IMG/VR virus record: IMGVR_UViG_3300045993_000425
Location: 62,001-126,000 of that record
DNA length: 64,000 bases
DNA from: a virus
Direction: 5' to 3' (one strand)
Part shown: piece by piece, positions 38,911 through 46,141 of the stretch
How positions within the stretch are numbered: the first letter of the stretch is position 1
How the letters are laid out: every line of letters starts with the position of its first letter
The notes under the pieces: generated by a model
Database searches by the model: none
What the model was told of the DNA's origin: nothing
Seen by the model: the letters and a program-made list of their open reading frames with translations, nothing else
Position numbers and translations under genes: made by a program

Positions 38911-38939
38911 TTGACACCATCAGAACGGTCTGGTAGTAT
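38911..38939 (+). promoter_or_regulatory. Promoter for the 38969 gene
   Basis: TTGACA, 17 bp, TGG-TAGTAT: the best -35 of the family. It lies next to a minus-strand TGATAGTAT, so the two may form a divergent pair. Confidence 0.8.
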
Positions 38940-38968
38940 CCTTCTCACCTCAGACAAGGAGACACACA

Positions 38969-39352
38969 ATGGCAAAGCTGACCAAGAAGTCCCTGGAGCA
39001 AGACCTGGAGTCCGCGAAGTTCAGCAACGAGCGTCTCGCCTATCAGGTCAGCACCCTCGAGGAGGAGCTCAAGAAGAAGTCGCTGCCGCTGGTGACCCCG
39101 ACGATCCACCTCAACGGGTCGGGTCGGAACGCTTTGGTCGAGAAGGTCTGCTGCTCGATGGACGGTGTTCGCAAGGCCATCGAGGCCCTCTCCGATGCCT
39201 CCCCCCACGGTCGCGACTACTACCCGCAGGGGAACGACGCCTACCTGAAGGCGGAACTCGCCTGGCAGCAGCGGCTGGGGCTCCTGCGCGACCTCTACAA
39301 GGAGCTGGTGGAGCACGCCCAAGAGATCGATGAGTCTGGGCGGAAGAAGTAG
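38969..39352 (+). CDS. Coiled-coil early protein
   Basis: 127 residues. An N-terminal coiled coil (KSLEQDLESAKFSNERLAYQ, VSTLEEELKKKSL), then DGVRKAIEALSDASPHG and a helical end (WQQRLGLLRDLYKELVEHAQ). GGAGACACACA precedes the ATG. The next promoter begins directly at its stop codon. Not recognised. Confidence 0.65.
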   Translation: MAKLTKKSLEQDLESAKFSNERLAYQVSTLEEELKKKSLPLVTPTIHLNGSGRNALVEKVCCSMDGVRKAIEALSDASPHGRDYYPQGNDAYLKAELAWQQRLGLLRDLYKELVEHAQEIDESGRKK

Positions 39353-39381
39353 TTGACGGCTAGTCCCAGTTCTGATAGTAT
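39353..39381 (+). promoter_or_regulatory. Promoter for the 39407 unit
   Basis: TTGACG, 17 bp, TGA-TAGTAT, starting at the base after the preceding TAG stop. Confidence 0.8.
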
Positions 39382-39406
39382 CGCTTTCACCTTCAGGGGA
39401 GGTCAC

Positions 39407-39625
39407 ATGGCGAACCAACCAGAAATCTGTGAGTCATGCGACACCAAGGCGGCGAAGGTTCTGTTCCGCCCCACCCGCTTCCACAAGGATGACCTCCTCG
39501 CCTCCTGCGATACCTGCCTCAACTTGGTCTGCGAGGAGTGCATCGGAGAGCAGAATGAGGGGCAGATCGTCTGCATCGACTGCCTCTCACAGCAGTGTCT
39601 CGTCGAACAGTCATCCCACCTGTAG
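39407..39625 (+). CDS. Cys-rich double zinc-finger early protein
   Basis: 72 residues from the ATG at 39407 behind GGGGAGG. Three or four Cys pairs: ICESCDTKAA, LASCDTCLNLVCEEC and IVCIDCLSQQC. The spacing suggests a RING/treble-clef or double zinc-ribbon fold. Small zinc proteins of this kind often bind host RNA polymerase or other regulators (inference). Confidence 0.6.
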   Translation: MANQPEICESCDTKAAKVLFRPTRFHKDDLLASCDTCLNLVCEECIGEQNEGQIVCIDCLSQQCLVEQSSHL

Positions 39626-39642
39626 TACCAGAGGAGCCCACA

Positions 39643-39921
39643 ATGGCAAAGACCAAGTTCCCCAGCATCAAAGATGTCGCCAATGACCTGCGGCTCGCCA
39701 ACAAGCAGGTCGAGGGCTCCTGCGACGTTCGACTCCAGGTGAGCGAGTCTGGCTCCTGGGAGATCCGAGTCGGAGATGCCTCATACGACCTCGACCACCG
39801 GGGCTACTGGGGTGCGTCGGGGGTGCCGGGAGATGGGCACCGGTTCAACAGCATCGAAACGGCGAGGGAACTGCTCGACCAGGCGAAGGACCAGTACCAC
39901 TGCTGCCAGGAGAACGACTAA
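39643..39921 (+). CDS. Small early protein
   Basis: 92 residues from the ATG at 39643 with AGGAG upstream. Helix (IKDVANDLRLANKQV), strands CDVRLQVSESGSWEIRVGDA, then YWGASGVPGDGHRFNSIETA and a helix ARELLDQAKDQYH. A compact alpha/beta fold; seen commonly in phage early regions but not assigned by me. Its stop overlaps the next start (TAATG). Confidence 0.6.
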   Translation: MAKTKFPSIKDVANDLRLANKQVEGSCDVRLQVSESGSWEIRVGDASYDLDHRGYWGASGVPGDGHRFNSIETARELLDQAKDQYHCCQEND

Positions 39922-40241
39922 TGGATGCCTACTGCTACCAAGCTGCACTTCTCTGCGGCTCCTGCGGGTCGAACGCAGCTTCTGACCTCCTCAAGGAGGG
40001 GGCAGAGGACACGGGGGACTCCAACGACTTCCCTCAGGGTCCGTTCGCGGACGGTGGAGGAGAGTCGGACTCGCCGCAGCACTGCGACCACTGCGGCGAG
40101 TTCCTCGAGAACCCCCTCACCAGCGAGGGGGTCGAGTACGTCATGCAGGCCCTGCTGGAGGACAAAGGCTCCTCTGAGGTGCTGGCTGAGTGGTCGCAGT
40201 TCTACGACATCAAGCTGCCCGAGGCCGACGATGAAGGATAG
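39921..40241 (+). CDS. Early protein with two Cys pairs
   Basis: 106 residues. ALLCGSCGSNAA near the N-terminus and QHCDHCGEFLENPLTSEG in the middle give two CxxC pairs for one zinc; the C-terminus (VEYVMQALLEDKGSSEVLAE, WSQFYDI) is helical. Acidic overall. Overlaps upstream (TAATG) and downstream (11 bp). Family not named by me. Confidence 0.65.
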   Translation: MDAYCYQAALLCGSCGSNAASDLLKEGAEDTGDSNDFPQGPFADGGGESDSPQHCDHCGEFLENPLTSEGVEYVMQALLEDKGSSEVLAEWSQFYDIKLPEADDEG

Positions 40242-40620
40242 CATCCTGAGGGAGGAGACCTACGACCTGTCCGGTGGCAGCTACCTGCTGACCACTTGGG
40301 ACTCTGGCAGGCTGGACGGTCGAGGCTGCACCGTCATCGGCTACCGCTTCGAGCAGAAGCTGCCGGTCGAGAAGATGCTCTTTGAGGCAGAGGACTTCTG
40401 CCACAGCCCGCTAGACGCTGACGATTCGGACGAGTCGCTCTGGGCACTCCTCGGGTTCCTCACCCTGCGTAAGGGCGACACCGATAGTGAGTACTTCCAG
40501 ACCTACAACGAGGATCAACTCGCCTGGTCGGAGTCCAGCGACTGCGAGGAACTGTCTGGAGTTGTTGCGGTGGCGCAGGACAGACCGAACGACGACTCGG
40601 GCGAACAGAGGTGGAAGTAG
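40231..40620 (+). CDS. Acidic early protein
   Basis: 129 residues from the ATG at 40231, chosen because it lies 11 bp inside the previous gene as in neighbouring overlaps; the longer frame is a shadow. Strand-rich N-terminus (YDLSGGSYLLTTWDSGRLDG, CTVIGYRFEQKL), then helical acidic regions (FEAEDFCHSPLDADDSDESL, DQLAWSESSDCEELSG). Not recognised. Confidence 0.6.
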   Translation: MKDSILREETYDLSGGSYLLTTWDSGRLDGRGCTVIGYRFEQKLPVEKMLFEAEDFCHSPLDADDSDESLWALLGFLTLRKGDTDSEYFQTYNEDQLAWSESSDCEELSGVVAVAQDRPNDDSGEQRWK

Positions 40621-40629
40621 AAATGACGC

Positions 40630-40658
40630 TTGACGCAGTATCACACTTCTGATAGTAT
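40630..40658 (+). promoter_or_regulatory. Promoter for the 40691 unit
   Basis: TTGACG, 17 bp, TGA-TAGTAT, 32 bp upstream of the ATG, with AAAGGAGG as ribosome site in between. Confidence 0.8.
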
Positions 40659-40690
40659 CTCTTCATCGCAGCACACAAAGGAGGCACACA

Positions 40691-41056
40691 ATGACCGAAA
40701 TCGACAGCAACGCGAACACCATCGACAGCCGCGACGTGATCACCCGCATCAAGGAGCTGCAGCTGGAGATCTCGGAGGAGGACAAGGTCGAGTTCGAGGG
40801 CCAGGAGGAGCTGGACAAGCTGGTCGACCTCCAGGAGCGGTGCGAGGGGTACTGCGCCGACTGGAAGTACGGGGCAATCCTCGTCTCGGACAGCTACTTC
40901 ACCGAGTACGCTCAGACGTTGGCAGAGGACATCGGGGCGGTCGGGAGCAAGGTGGAGTGGCCCTACACCTGCATCGACTGGGAGGCAGCGGCGCGGGACC
41001 TCAGGATGGACTACACGCCCGTCGACTTCGACGGCACCACCTTCTGGTATCGCTAG
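40691..41056 (+). CDS. Acidic conserved-type early protein
   Basis: 121 residues. Long helix (SRDVITRIKELQLEISEEDK, VEFEGQEELDKLVDLQER), then ILVSDSYFTEYAQTLAEDIG and WPYTCIDWEAAARDLRMDYT with a final VDFDGTTFWYR. The IDWEAAA-x5-DY...F-x-G-x3-WYR end is a pattern I have seen in proteins of mobile elements, sometimes near antirestriction genes; I do not claim that activity. Strongly acidic. First gene after a strong promoter. Confidence 0.65.
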   Translation: MTEIDSNANTIDSRDVITRIKELQLEISEEDKVEFEGQEELDKLVDLQERCEGYCADWKYGAILVSDSYFTEYAQTLAEDIGAVGSKVEWPYTCIDWEAAARDLRMDYTPVDFDGTTFWYR

Positions 41057-41065
41057 GAGAAACCA

Positions 41066-41809
41066 ATGGGATACGACCTGTCCACGCTGGACCTCAAGAA
41101 GATCAAGAGCCTGCCGGTACTCGACCTACCGGCTGGCTACTCTGTCCAGAAGAACCCCGGCAGCGGCTGCTTCCTCGACCCGCCTGGCTACCCGTCCTAC
41201 TTCATCAGAGCCGTCTACAACAAGTACGGCAACGAGCCAGCGAACTACGACCCCTACTGCTTTGAGGTCGATGGGGTGCGGTACGGCTTCTCGCTGGAGG
41301 GGAAGGGGCCAGAGTTTCTCGAAAGCTTCTGGCTCGCCCTTCCTCCGAACCACCCTCGGGTCCACGCCTGGTTCCTGGCCGTCTACCAGCACCTCGTTCA
41401 CTGTTACGAAAACGAGTCAGCTACCGGGCATGACAAGCTGCTGATCTACCCGGTGCCTAGCTACCAGCTGAAGAAGGCGAAGATCGACCCTCGCTTCAAG
41501 ACGGAGATCAACGAAGCCCTCACCAAGGAGGCTGAGAAGAGCAACAAGGAGCTCCTCGAGCACGCCGAAAAGGTGGGCATCCCTGAGAATCACAAGGGCT
41601 ACCGGCTGATCAAGGACTTCTACCCGAACGTCCAGCCCGACCTGGAGTTGATCAAGGACCCAGGAGTCAGGAAGCCTGGAGACTGGTGGGAGCGGTACTC
41701 CACGAAGCCCTCCCACGAGGACTGCCCTGGAGACGAAATCGGTGGGCATCGGACTCACCCGACCAGCAATAACTGGTGCCAGCTTTGCGGCTGGAAGGAC
41801 GGAGAGTAA
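41066..41809 (+). CDS. Early protein of unknown function
   Basis: 247 residues. N-terminal part with SVQKNPGSGCFLDPPGYPSY and FEVDGVRYGFSLEGKGPEFL, then helices (WFLAVYQHLVHCYENESAT; INEALTKEAEKSNKELLEHA) and a C-terminal HEDCPGDEIGGHRTHPTSN with WCQLCGWKDG, a probable zinc site. Longest protein of this unit. Two genes downstream are coupled. Not recognised. Confidence 0.6.
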   Translation: MGYDLSTLDLKKIKSLPVLDLPAGYSVQKNPGSGCFLDPPGYPSYFIRAVYNKYGNEPANYDPYCFEVDGVRYGFSLEGKGPEFLESFWLALPPNHPRVHAWFLAVYQHLVHCYENESATGHDKLLIYPVPSYQLKKAKIDPRFKTEINEALTKEAEKSNKELLEHAEKVGIPENHKGYRLIKDFYPNVQPDLELIKDPGVRKPGDWWERYSTKPSHEDCPGDEIGGHRTHPTSNNWCQLCGWKDGE

Positions 41810-41810
41810 C

Positions 41811-41984
41811 ATGACAAAGACGGAAAAGACGAAGAAGGCAAGGGACATCTACCAGAAGCTGGGCTGCAACCTCATGAAGGCGACAGCCGTCTGGAGGCAG
41901 TTGGAGCCTACTGCGACTGAGCAGGAGGTCGCAGGCCTCATCGAGGACCGGCACAGCAAGCAGCAGCGAAACGAGATCTACTGA
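41811..41984 (+). CDS. Small helical early protein
   Basis: 57 residues from the ATG at 41811, one base after the previous stop; the longer frame overlaps that gene. Basic N-terminus (TKTEKTKKARDIYQKLG), then ATAVWRQLEPTATEQEVAGL. An HTH-like arrangement is possible. Its TGA shares a base with the ATG of the next gene. Confidence 0.6.
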   Translation: MTKTEKTKKARDIYQKLGCNLMKATAVWRQLEPTATEQEVAGLIEDRHSKQQRNEIY

Positions 41985-42439
41985 TGGACGCCCCCGAGAT
42001 GACAGAGTCCCGTCTGGCTGCCTATCTGGAGGCAGGCAAGCAAGCGGCTGAAAACAGCTCCCAGCCTGCTCAGGCGAAGGGCAGGAAGACCAGGCGAGCC
42101 AAGGAGGAGGTGGCAGCCGCGCGAGCCGCCAGGGCAGCCTATGAAGCTGAGAGGGTGCTCTACGAGGGGCGCTACCGGCTGCGCTCTGAGATCCTCGAGC
42201 GGATGCTGGAGGGTGCCTGGAAGGGAGCGACGGTGTCAGAGACGGATACCGAGCACGTCTTACAGCTAGCAGGGGCGGAACTCCACCTCCGCAAGGGCAA
42301 CATTGACCTAGACGGCTGGAGCAAGCAAGCGTGCGAACGAGGGATCCATCACCGGACGGCTCGTGATGACTATGGATTTGAGAACAGGACTTGCTTCTGC
42401 CAGAGCAGGAAGGGTCGAAAGGCTATCAAAAGCACTTGA
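41984..42439 (+). CDS. Basic, Ala/Arg-rich early protein
   Basis: 151 residues. A long basic helix region (KGRKTRRAKEEVAAARAARA, AYEAERVLYEGRYRLRSEIL), then VLQLAGAELHLRKGNIDLDG and an Arg-rich tail (NRTCFCQSRKGRKAIKST). Likely nucleic-acid binding. Its TGA stop lies inside the -35 (TTGACC) of the next promoter. Confidence 0.6.
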   Translation: MDAPEMTESRLAAYLEAGKQAAENSSQPAQAKGRKTRRAKEEVAAARAARAAYEAERVLYEGRYRLRSEILERMLEGAWKGATVSETDTEHVLQLAGAELHLRKGNIDLDGWSKQACERGIHHRTARDDYGFENRTCFCQSRKGRKAIKST

Positions 42440-42464
42440 CCGCTAGCTGGCTGTCTGGTAGTAT
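42436..42464 (+). promoter_or_regulatory. Promoter for the 42491 gene
   Basis: TTGACC, 17 bp, TGG-TAGTAT. The -35 contains the stop codon of the upstream gene (42437-42439). Confidence 0.78.
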
Positions 42465-42490
42465 CCTTCTCACCTCAGACAAGGGAGCCC

Positions 42491-42910
42491 ATGATGGTAG
42501 CCAAGAACATCACCCCCTCGCTCGCCTCCATCCTGCGGCTCCTCCTCGACCAGGGTGGGTCGCGCCGCCTGGTCTACAAGAATGGGACCCGTCTCCAGCT
42601 GCGGGGGCTCGCCGGGAAGCTGATTCGGCTCCAGAAGGCTGGGCTGGTCGAGAACGTCAAGACGGAGAACTACAAGACCTACGAACAAGAGGAGGTCTTG
42701 GTCCTCCAGGCTGCCCACTTGGCAAGTGTCGAGGAGTCCAAGAACCACAACGCTATGGTCCTAGCCAAGAATGGGGTGGTCGAGAACCCAATGTTCGTCG
42801 GTCCCTACTTCGGACCCAAGGTCGGTGACAAGATCTTGGTCGAGGTGGAGTGGCACCACTTCGTGACTGCCGCCGGTTGCGAGGCTCTCAACGCTTTCGA
42901 GCAGAAGTAG
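42491..42910 (+). CDS. Winged-helix-like early protein
   Basis: 139 residues. PSLASILRLLLDQGGSRRLV, then NGTRLQLRGLAGKLIRLQKA and GLVENVKTENYKTYEQEEVL form the helix-helix-helix-wing pattern of small winged-helix regulators. The C-terminal part FVGPYFGPKVGDKILVEVEW and FVTAAGCEALNAF may be a second subdomain. Single gene behind its own promoter and directly followed by another. A regulatory role is inference. Confidence 0.6.
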   Translation: MMVAKNITPSLASILRLLLDQGGSRRLVYKNGTRLQLRGLAGKLIRLQKAGLVENVKTENYKTYEQEEVLVLQAAHLASVEESKNHNAMVLAKNGVVENPMFVGPYFGPKVGDKILVEVEWHHFVTAAGCEALNAFEQK

Positions 42911-42939
42911 TTGACGGCTGGTTCCCGTTCTGATAGTAT
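42911..42939 (+). promoter_or_regulatory. Promoter for the 42966 unit
   Basis: TTGACG, 17 bp, TGA-TAGTAT, starting immediately after the preceding TAG. Nearly identical to the promoter at 39353 through the leader GCTTTCACCTTCAGGGGA. Confidence 0.8.
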
Positions 42940-42965
42940 CGCTTTCACCTTCAGGGGAGAACACA

Positions 42966-43835
42966 ATGACCAAGACCAAGCTGACCGATGCCGCCAAGGA
43001 GCTCGACCTCACCATCAGCAACTACATCCTCTGCAAGTTCGAGGAAGAGGGAGCCCCGCTCTACGAGAGCCGCAGCGACACCGAGGTGGGTCAGGCCTAC
43101 CTGAACCTCGACCTGGAGGACGGGGAGGTTTCGGTGACGACCGGTCACTACCAGGGTGACGGCATCCCCATGAGGGAGTGGCACGGTGAGATCCAGAGCT
43201 GGAAGTTCGGCTCGACCTGCATCTCGGGGGAGCAGCTGGAGAAGCTGGTCCAGAAGGCCCTCCCGCTGCTCGCCCGCGTCAACGACGGGGGGTACATCGA
43301 GTGGGATGGCAGCAACCACGTCGGTCAGCTGAACGAGGATGCCAGCGATGCAGAGCGGGAACTGGAGGACCTGCTGGAGCAGGTGGAGGGCGACATCGAG
43401 GCCTGGCAGGCTGGCGACTGGTTCTGCGAGTACCGCGACTCCCAGTTCCTCCAGGAGCTCTCCGATGCCGGCAGCGTCGAGGCCCTGATCGAGCAGTTGG
43501 AGTCGGAAGTCGACCACGACACCGTCATCGAGGGGCTCTCCTCCTACATCGAGGAGCGGGTGGAGGAGTTCCTGAAGGCCATCGAGGAGTGGATCGAGGA
43601 CGACCGCCTGGTCGAGGTCCGCTACCGGCTGACCGGGCAGGACCCTGAGATGGACGAGGAGAGCGGAATCTGGGAGGGGGAGTCGAGCGAGCAGGCCCTC
43701 TCCAAGCACATCGGGGGCATCATCGACTGGCCCACCGACGAGCGGCCAGAACTCAAGGCGAAGGTCGTCGGGCTGACCATCGATGTAGACAAGGACGGGG
43801 ACCTCCTGGCGCACTTCACCGTCGAGACGATCTAG
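42966..43835 (+). CDS. Strongly acidic early protein
   Basis: 289 residues. N-terminal strands (ISNYILCKFEEEGAPLYESR, AYLNLDLEDGEVSVTTGHY), then a long stretch dominated by Glu/Asp helices (ASDAERELEDLLEQVEGDIE, EERVEEFLKAIEEWIEDDRL), and a C-terminal strand pair (KAKVVGLTIDVDKDGDLLAH). Net charge is very negative, which recalls DNA-mimic antirestriction proteins such as Ocr/ArdA or ssDNA mimics, but no family motif confirms that. Antisense frames are codon-bias artefacts. Confidence 0.6.
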   Translation: MTKTKLTDAAKELDLTISNYILCKFEEEGAPLYESRSDTEVGQAYLNLDLEDGEVSVTTGHYQGDGIPMREWHGEIQSWKFGSTCISGEQLEKLVQKALPLLARVNDGGYIEWDGSNHVGQLNEDASDAERELEDLLEQVEGDIEAWQAGDWFCEYRDSQFLQELSDAGSVEALIEQLESEVDHDTVIEGLSSYIEERVEEFLKAIEEWIEDDRLVEVRYRLTGQDPEMDEESGIWEGESSEQALSKHIGGIIDWPTDERPELKAKVVGLTIDVDKDGDLLAHFTVETI

Positions 43836-44081
43836 GTGGCTGCTTACTTCATCGTACCTGCCCCTGGTAGCTATGGGGGCAGGACGAGGGTGATCTCCAG
43901 CCATCACACCCTCAAGGCTGCCGAGAGGGCCTTGGGGTCGCAGAAGGGGCATGCAGTGCAGTACTGCGTCAGGAGGGGCTGGCTGGTGAAAGGCGATCCC
44001 TTCTACCAGGCAGATCTCGCCCGCTTCCCGGTAGTCTACCCCTATTCTCCATCGAATGTTGACACGCCCGTCCCGTTTTGA
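43836..44081 (+). CDS. Small early protein, GTG start
   Basis: 81 residues from a GTG that follows the previous TAG with no gap. Strand AYFIVPAPGSYGGRTRVISS, helix LKAAERALGSQKGHAVQYCV, then RRGWLVKGDPFYQADLARFP. Its TGA stop lies within the extended -10 of the next promoter. Function unknown. Confidence 0.5.
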   Translation: MAAYFIVPAPGSYGGRTRVISSHHTLKAAERALGSQKGHAVQYCVRRGWLVKGDPFYQADLARFPVVYPYSPSNVDTPVPF

Positions 44082-44087
44082 TAGTAT
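44059..44087 (+). promoter_or_regulatory. Promoter for the 44131 unit
   Basis: TTGACA, 17 bp, TGA-TAGTAT. The TGA preceding the -10 is also the stop of the upstream gene, which means promoter and coding sequence overlap over 23 bp. Confidence 0.8.
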
Positions 44088-44130
44088 CCCTTCATCAGTC
44101 AGCCAGCCGGTACAACCAAAGGAGAACACA

Positions 44131-44751
44131 ATGGCCAAGTTCACGAAGGCGTCCGCGAAGAAGTTCATCAAGAACGCCAAGATCACGGTCTACGTCAGCA
44201 AGCGTAGCGAGTACAACTGCTCGCACGCATTCATCGTCTTCCAGGAAGGTGAGGACAAGGGCTGGGGTCTGGCTCGGCAGTTCCGCATCGAGTTCCAGGC
44301 CAATAACCTGACCCACGCAGAGGATACGTTCTCAGATGTATCGCCCTACAAGCTGTTCGACTACGGGAACGTCCCGTTCGGCGGCTTCTACGGTGGGCAC
44401 CTCGACGTGGGGCACGATCTCTCCTTCGACTCCGACTGGTCTGAGAAGCTGGTCGTCCCGCAGTTGGTCTGCAGCCTCCTTCAGGAGCAGATCCGCAACT
44501 GCAACCTGCACCTCGTCACCGAGTGCCAGCTGGGCGGGATCTGCGAGGCCATCGAGAAGCTGGGTGGCACCTACACCCTCGTTCGCCGGAACCACAACGA
44601 CCGGGAGATCCTCGACATCCACTCCGATGAGATCAAGTTCGGAGTCGGGGCAGAGAAGGTCGCTCAGATCCGGGCCAACCTCGCCGCCAGGGACGCAGAG
44701 GTGAGGGCGAAGAGGGCGGCAGAGCTGGGGCTGTCCGAGGAGGTGGCGTAA
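44131..44751 (+). CDS. Early protein of unknown function
   Basis: 206 residues from the ATG at 44131 with AAAGGAG. Basic N-terminus (AKFTKASAKKFIKNAKITVY), then strand-rich region (HAFIVFQEGEDKGWGLARQF, RIEFQANNLTH), a Gly/Phe-rich loop (NVPFGGFYGGHLDVGHDLSF) and helices (VAQIRANLAARDAEVRAKRA). Its stop overlaps the next ATG. Not recognised. Confidence 0.6.
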   Translation: MAKFTKASAKKFIKNAKITVYVSKRSEYNCSHAFIVFQEGEDKGWGLARQFRIEFQANNLTHAEDTFSDVSPYKLFDYGNVPFGGFYGGHLDVGHDLSFDSDWSEKLVVPQLVCSLLQEQIRNCNLHLVTECQLGGICEAIEKLGGTYTLVRRNHNDREILDIHSDEIKFGVGAEKVAQIRANLAARDAEVRAKRAAELGLSEEVA

Positions 44752-44987
44752 TGGCACTCTCCACCCTCGACCAGCAGGCCCTGAAGGCCCTCCTGGCTGG
44801 CAACCAGGAGAAGACCAAAGAACTCTCCAACTACGCTCGCCAGGTTCGAGGGAACACGCTTCCTTGCCCTGCCTGCGACGACACTGGGCCTCACGACGAC
44901 AACGGAGAGAACGGATATGATCGGATGCTCTGCTGCCGGAAGTGCGGCGAGCACTGGGATGTCTACACCGAGGCTGTGTACTGGTAG
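44751..44987 (+). CDS. Zinc-ribbon-like early protein
   Basis: 78 residues. LPCPACDDTGPHDDNGENGY followed by MLCCRKCGEHW gives two CxxC pairs plus His, the classic layout of a zinc ribbon. N-terminal helix (LDQQALKALLAGNQEKTKEL). TAATG-type overlap with the upstream gene. Not recognised. Confidence 0.6.
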   Translation: MALSTLDQQALKALLAGNQEKTKELSNYARQVRGNTLPCPACDDTGPHDDNGENGYDRMLCCRKCGEHWDVYTEAVYW

Positions 44988-45030
44988 TTTGTACTAGATA
45001 TCTGACAGGTAGTACCACAAGGAGAACAAC

Positions 45031-45420
45031 GTGAAGAATCTGACCAAGGCGCAGCTCATCAAGAAGACCGAACTCACCGACGCTATCCAGAAGGCACAGG
45101 AGGTACTGGAGGCGAAGATCGCAACCTTCAACGAGATCAAGGCCACTGAGTGGTGTGAGGTGGAGGATGCTCTCGCCAAACTCAACGACGAGGTCGAGGA
45201 GTTCAACGACTTCCGGCAGGAGATCGTGGACGAGCAGAACGAGTACTACGAGGGGAAGAGCGAGAGGTGGCAGGAGAGCGATGCGGGGCAGGACTACGAC
45301 GCCTGGCGGCAGGAGTGGGACAACGAGATCTCCACCGCCAACGACATCGACGAGCCCGACGACGCCACGTTCGACGAAACCCCCGCTGACGACATCGAGA
45401 ACCTTCGCGAGGAGCCGTGA
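45031..45420 (+). CDS. Acidic coiled-coil early protein
   Basis: 129 residues from a GTG behind AAGGAGAACAAC. Helical and charged (KAQLIKKTELTDAIQKAQEV, EDALAKLNDEVEEFNDFRQE), with an Asp/Glu-rich C-terminal 35 residues ending NLREEP. The terminal codons supply the ribosome site for the next gene (GTGA overlap). No promoter of the family is seen in the 43-bp gap, so it probably belongs to the 44131 unit. Confidence 0.6.
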   Translation: MKNLTKAQLIKKTELTDAIQKAQEVLEAKIATFNEIKATEWCEVEDALAKLNDEVEEFNDFRQEIVDEQNEYYEGKSERWQESDAGQDYDAWRQEWDNEISTANDIDEPDDATFDETPADDIENLREEP

Positions 45421-45548
45421 CCACAATACTGACCATCGTCATCACCCTGGCCGCCAGCCTTGTCATCGACATCCTGGCGGCTGTTTTCATCCTCCGCAGC
45501 CGTAGCCGGTCACAGCAGCTAGTCAACTTGATCAAGAGGTGGCTATGA
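45417..45548 (+). CDS. Membrane micro-protein
   Basis: 43 residues from the GTG in GTGA. A single transmembrane helix TILTIVITLAASLVIDILAA continues into VFILRSRSRS, then a basic tail (QQLVNLIKRWL). Its stop overlaps the next ATG (ATGA). Both overlaps support reality. Function unknown. Confidence 0.6.
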   Translation: MTTILTIVITLAASLVIDILAAVFILRSRSRSQQLVNLIKRWL

Positions 45549-45601
45549 GCATACAGGAAGACGATAACGCCGCCCGAGCCGCCCTGAAGGAGGAGCCGTG
45601 A
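45545..45601 (+). CDS. 18-codon linking ORF ending KEEP
   Basis: MSIQEDDNAARAALKEEP, between an ATGA overlap upstream and a GTGA overlap downstream. The last codons contain AAGGAGGAG, the ribosome site for the next gene. It may be a real micro-peptide, but its main function could be translational coupling. Its end (RAALKEEP) resembles the end of the gene at 30966-31346 (RAALKEKP). Confidence 0.4.
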   Translation: MSIQEDDNAARAALKEEP

Positions 45602-45837
45602 ACCAGATCGGATGCGACATGTGCGTGCATGAACTTATCGCCATGCAGTTGCGTGAGCGGGTGAAGGTGCTGGAGGCTGACTTCCAGAGCTGCGCGCACG
45701 AACTGGAAATCTCAGACGCCGCTGCGGACAGGGCTGTGGCCCGCGCCTCCCAGCTGGAGGCGGCGCTGGTGTGCCCCTGCGGAGGTGACTACGGCACCCA
45801 CAGGTGCATCCGCTGTGACTCGGAGGTGGGGCCGTGA
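45598..45837 (+). CDS. Early protein with several Cys pairs
   Basis: 79 residues from the GTG in GTGA. IGCDMCVHELIAMQLRERV begins with CxxC; a coiled helix (VLEADFQSCAHELEISDAAA) is followed by VCPCGGDYGTHRCIRCDSE with CxC and CxxC pairs and a His. A zinc-binding domain at each end of a helix. Not recognised. Confidence 0.6.
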   Translation: MNQIGCDMCVHELIAMQLRERVKVLEADFQSCAHELEISDAAADRAVARASQLEAALVCPCGGDYGTHRCIRCDSEVGP

Positions 45838-45875
45838 GCCTGCTATCAAACACGTCTCTAAGAGGTGGGCTATGA
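45834..45875 (+). CDS. 13-codon linking ORF (doubtful)
   Basis: GTG start overlapping the upstream stop and an ATGA overlap with the next gene: MSLLSNTSLRGGL. The arrangement imitates the coupled micro-ORF at 45545, but the peptide is too short for any inference. It may just be a coupling device. Confidence 0.25.
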   Translation: MSLLSNTSLRGGL

Positions 45876-46141
45876 CTGACAATAGCGATGAATCTCACAA
45901 GCGTTATGAGTTCATAGAACTGCACGCTGAGATCTATCGCCTGCGCGCAAATTGTGAGAGTCTAGAAGCCATCGTAACCGACCTGCTAGTTGGAGCCAGA
46001 GATCTCAAGTCTAGAAACGAGCTGCTGAAAACAGCACTACATGAGATTGTGGCCATAACCAGCGATGCCGACACAAACCATAGAGTTTTCACAGCCATGA
46101 CAATTGCCAGAGCTGCTATTGAACAGGAGAATGGGCTATGA
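45872..46141 (+). CDS. Helical early protein
   Basis: 89 residues from the ATG at 45872, preceded by AAGAGGTGG; the longer frame overlaps upstream genes. Almost wholly helical (YEFIELHAEIYRLRANCESL, ARDLKSRNELLKTALHEIVA). Codon use is less GC-rich than its neighbours. Its stop overlaps the next ATG (ATGA). Confidence 0.6.
   Translation: MTDNSDESHKRYEFIELHAEIYRLRANCESLEAIVTDLLVGARDLKSRNELLKTALHEIVAITSDADTNHRVFTAMTIARAAIEQENGL

Noticed and set aside
42951-44186. Minus-strand 411-codon ORF opposite the acidic early gene
   Set aside because: It crosses two plus-strand genes and a promoter and lacks a ribosome site; a codon-bias artefact of acidic genes.
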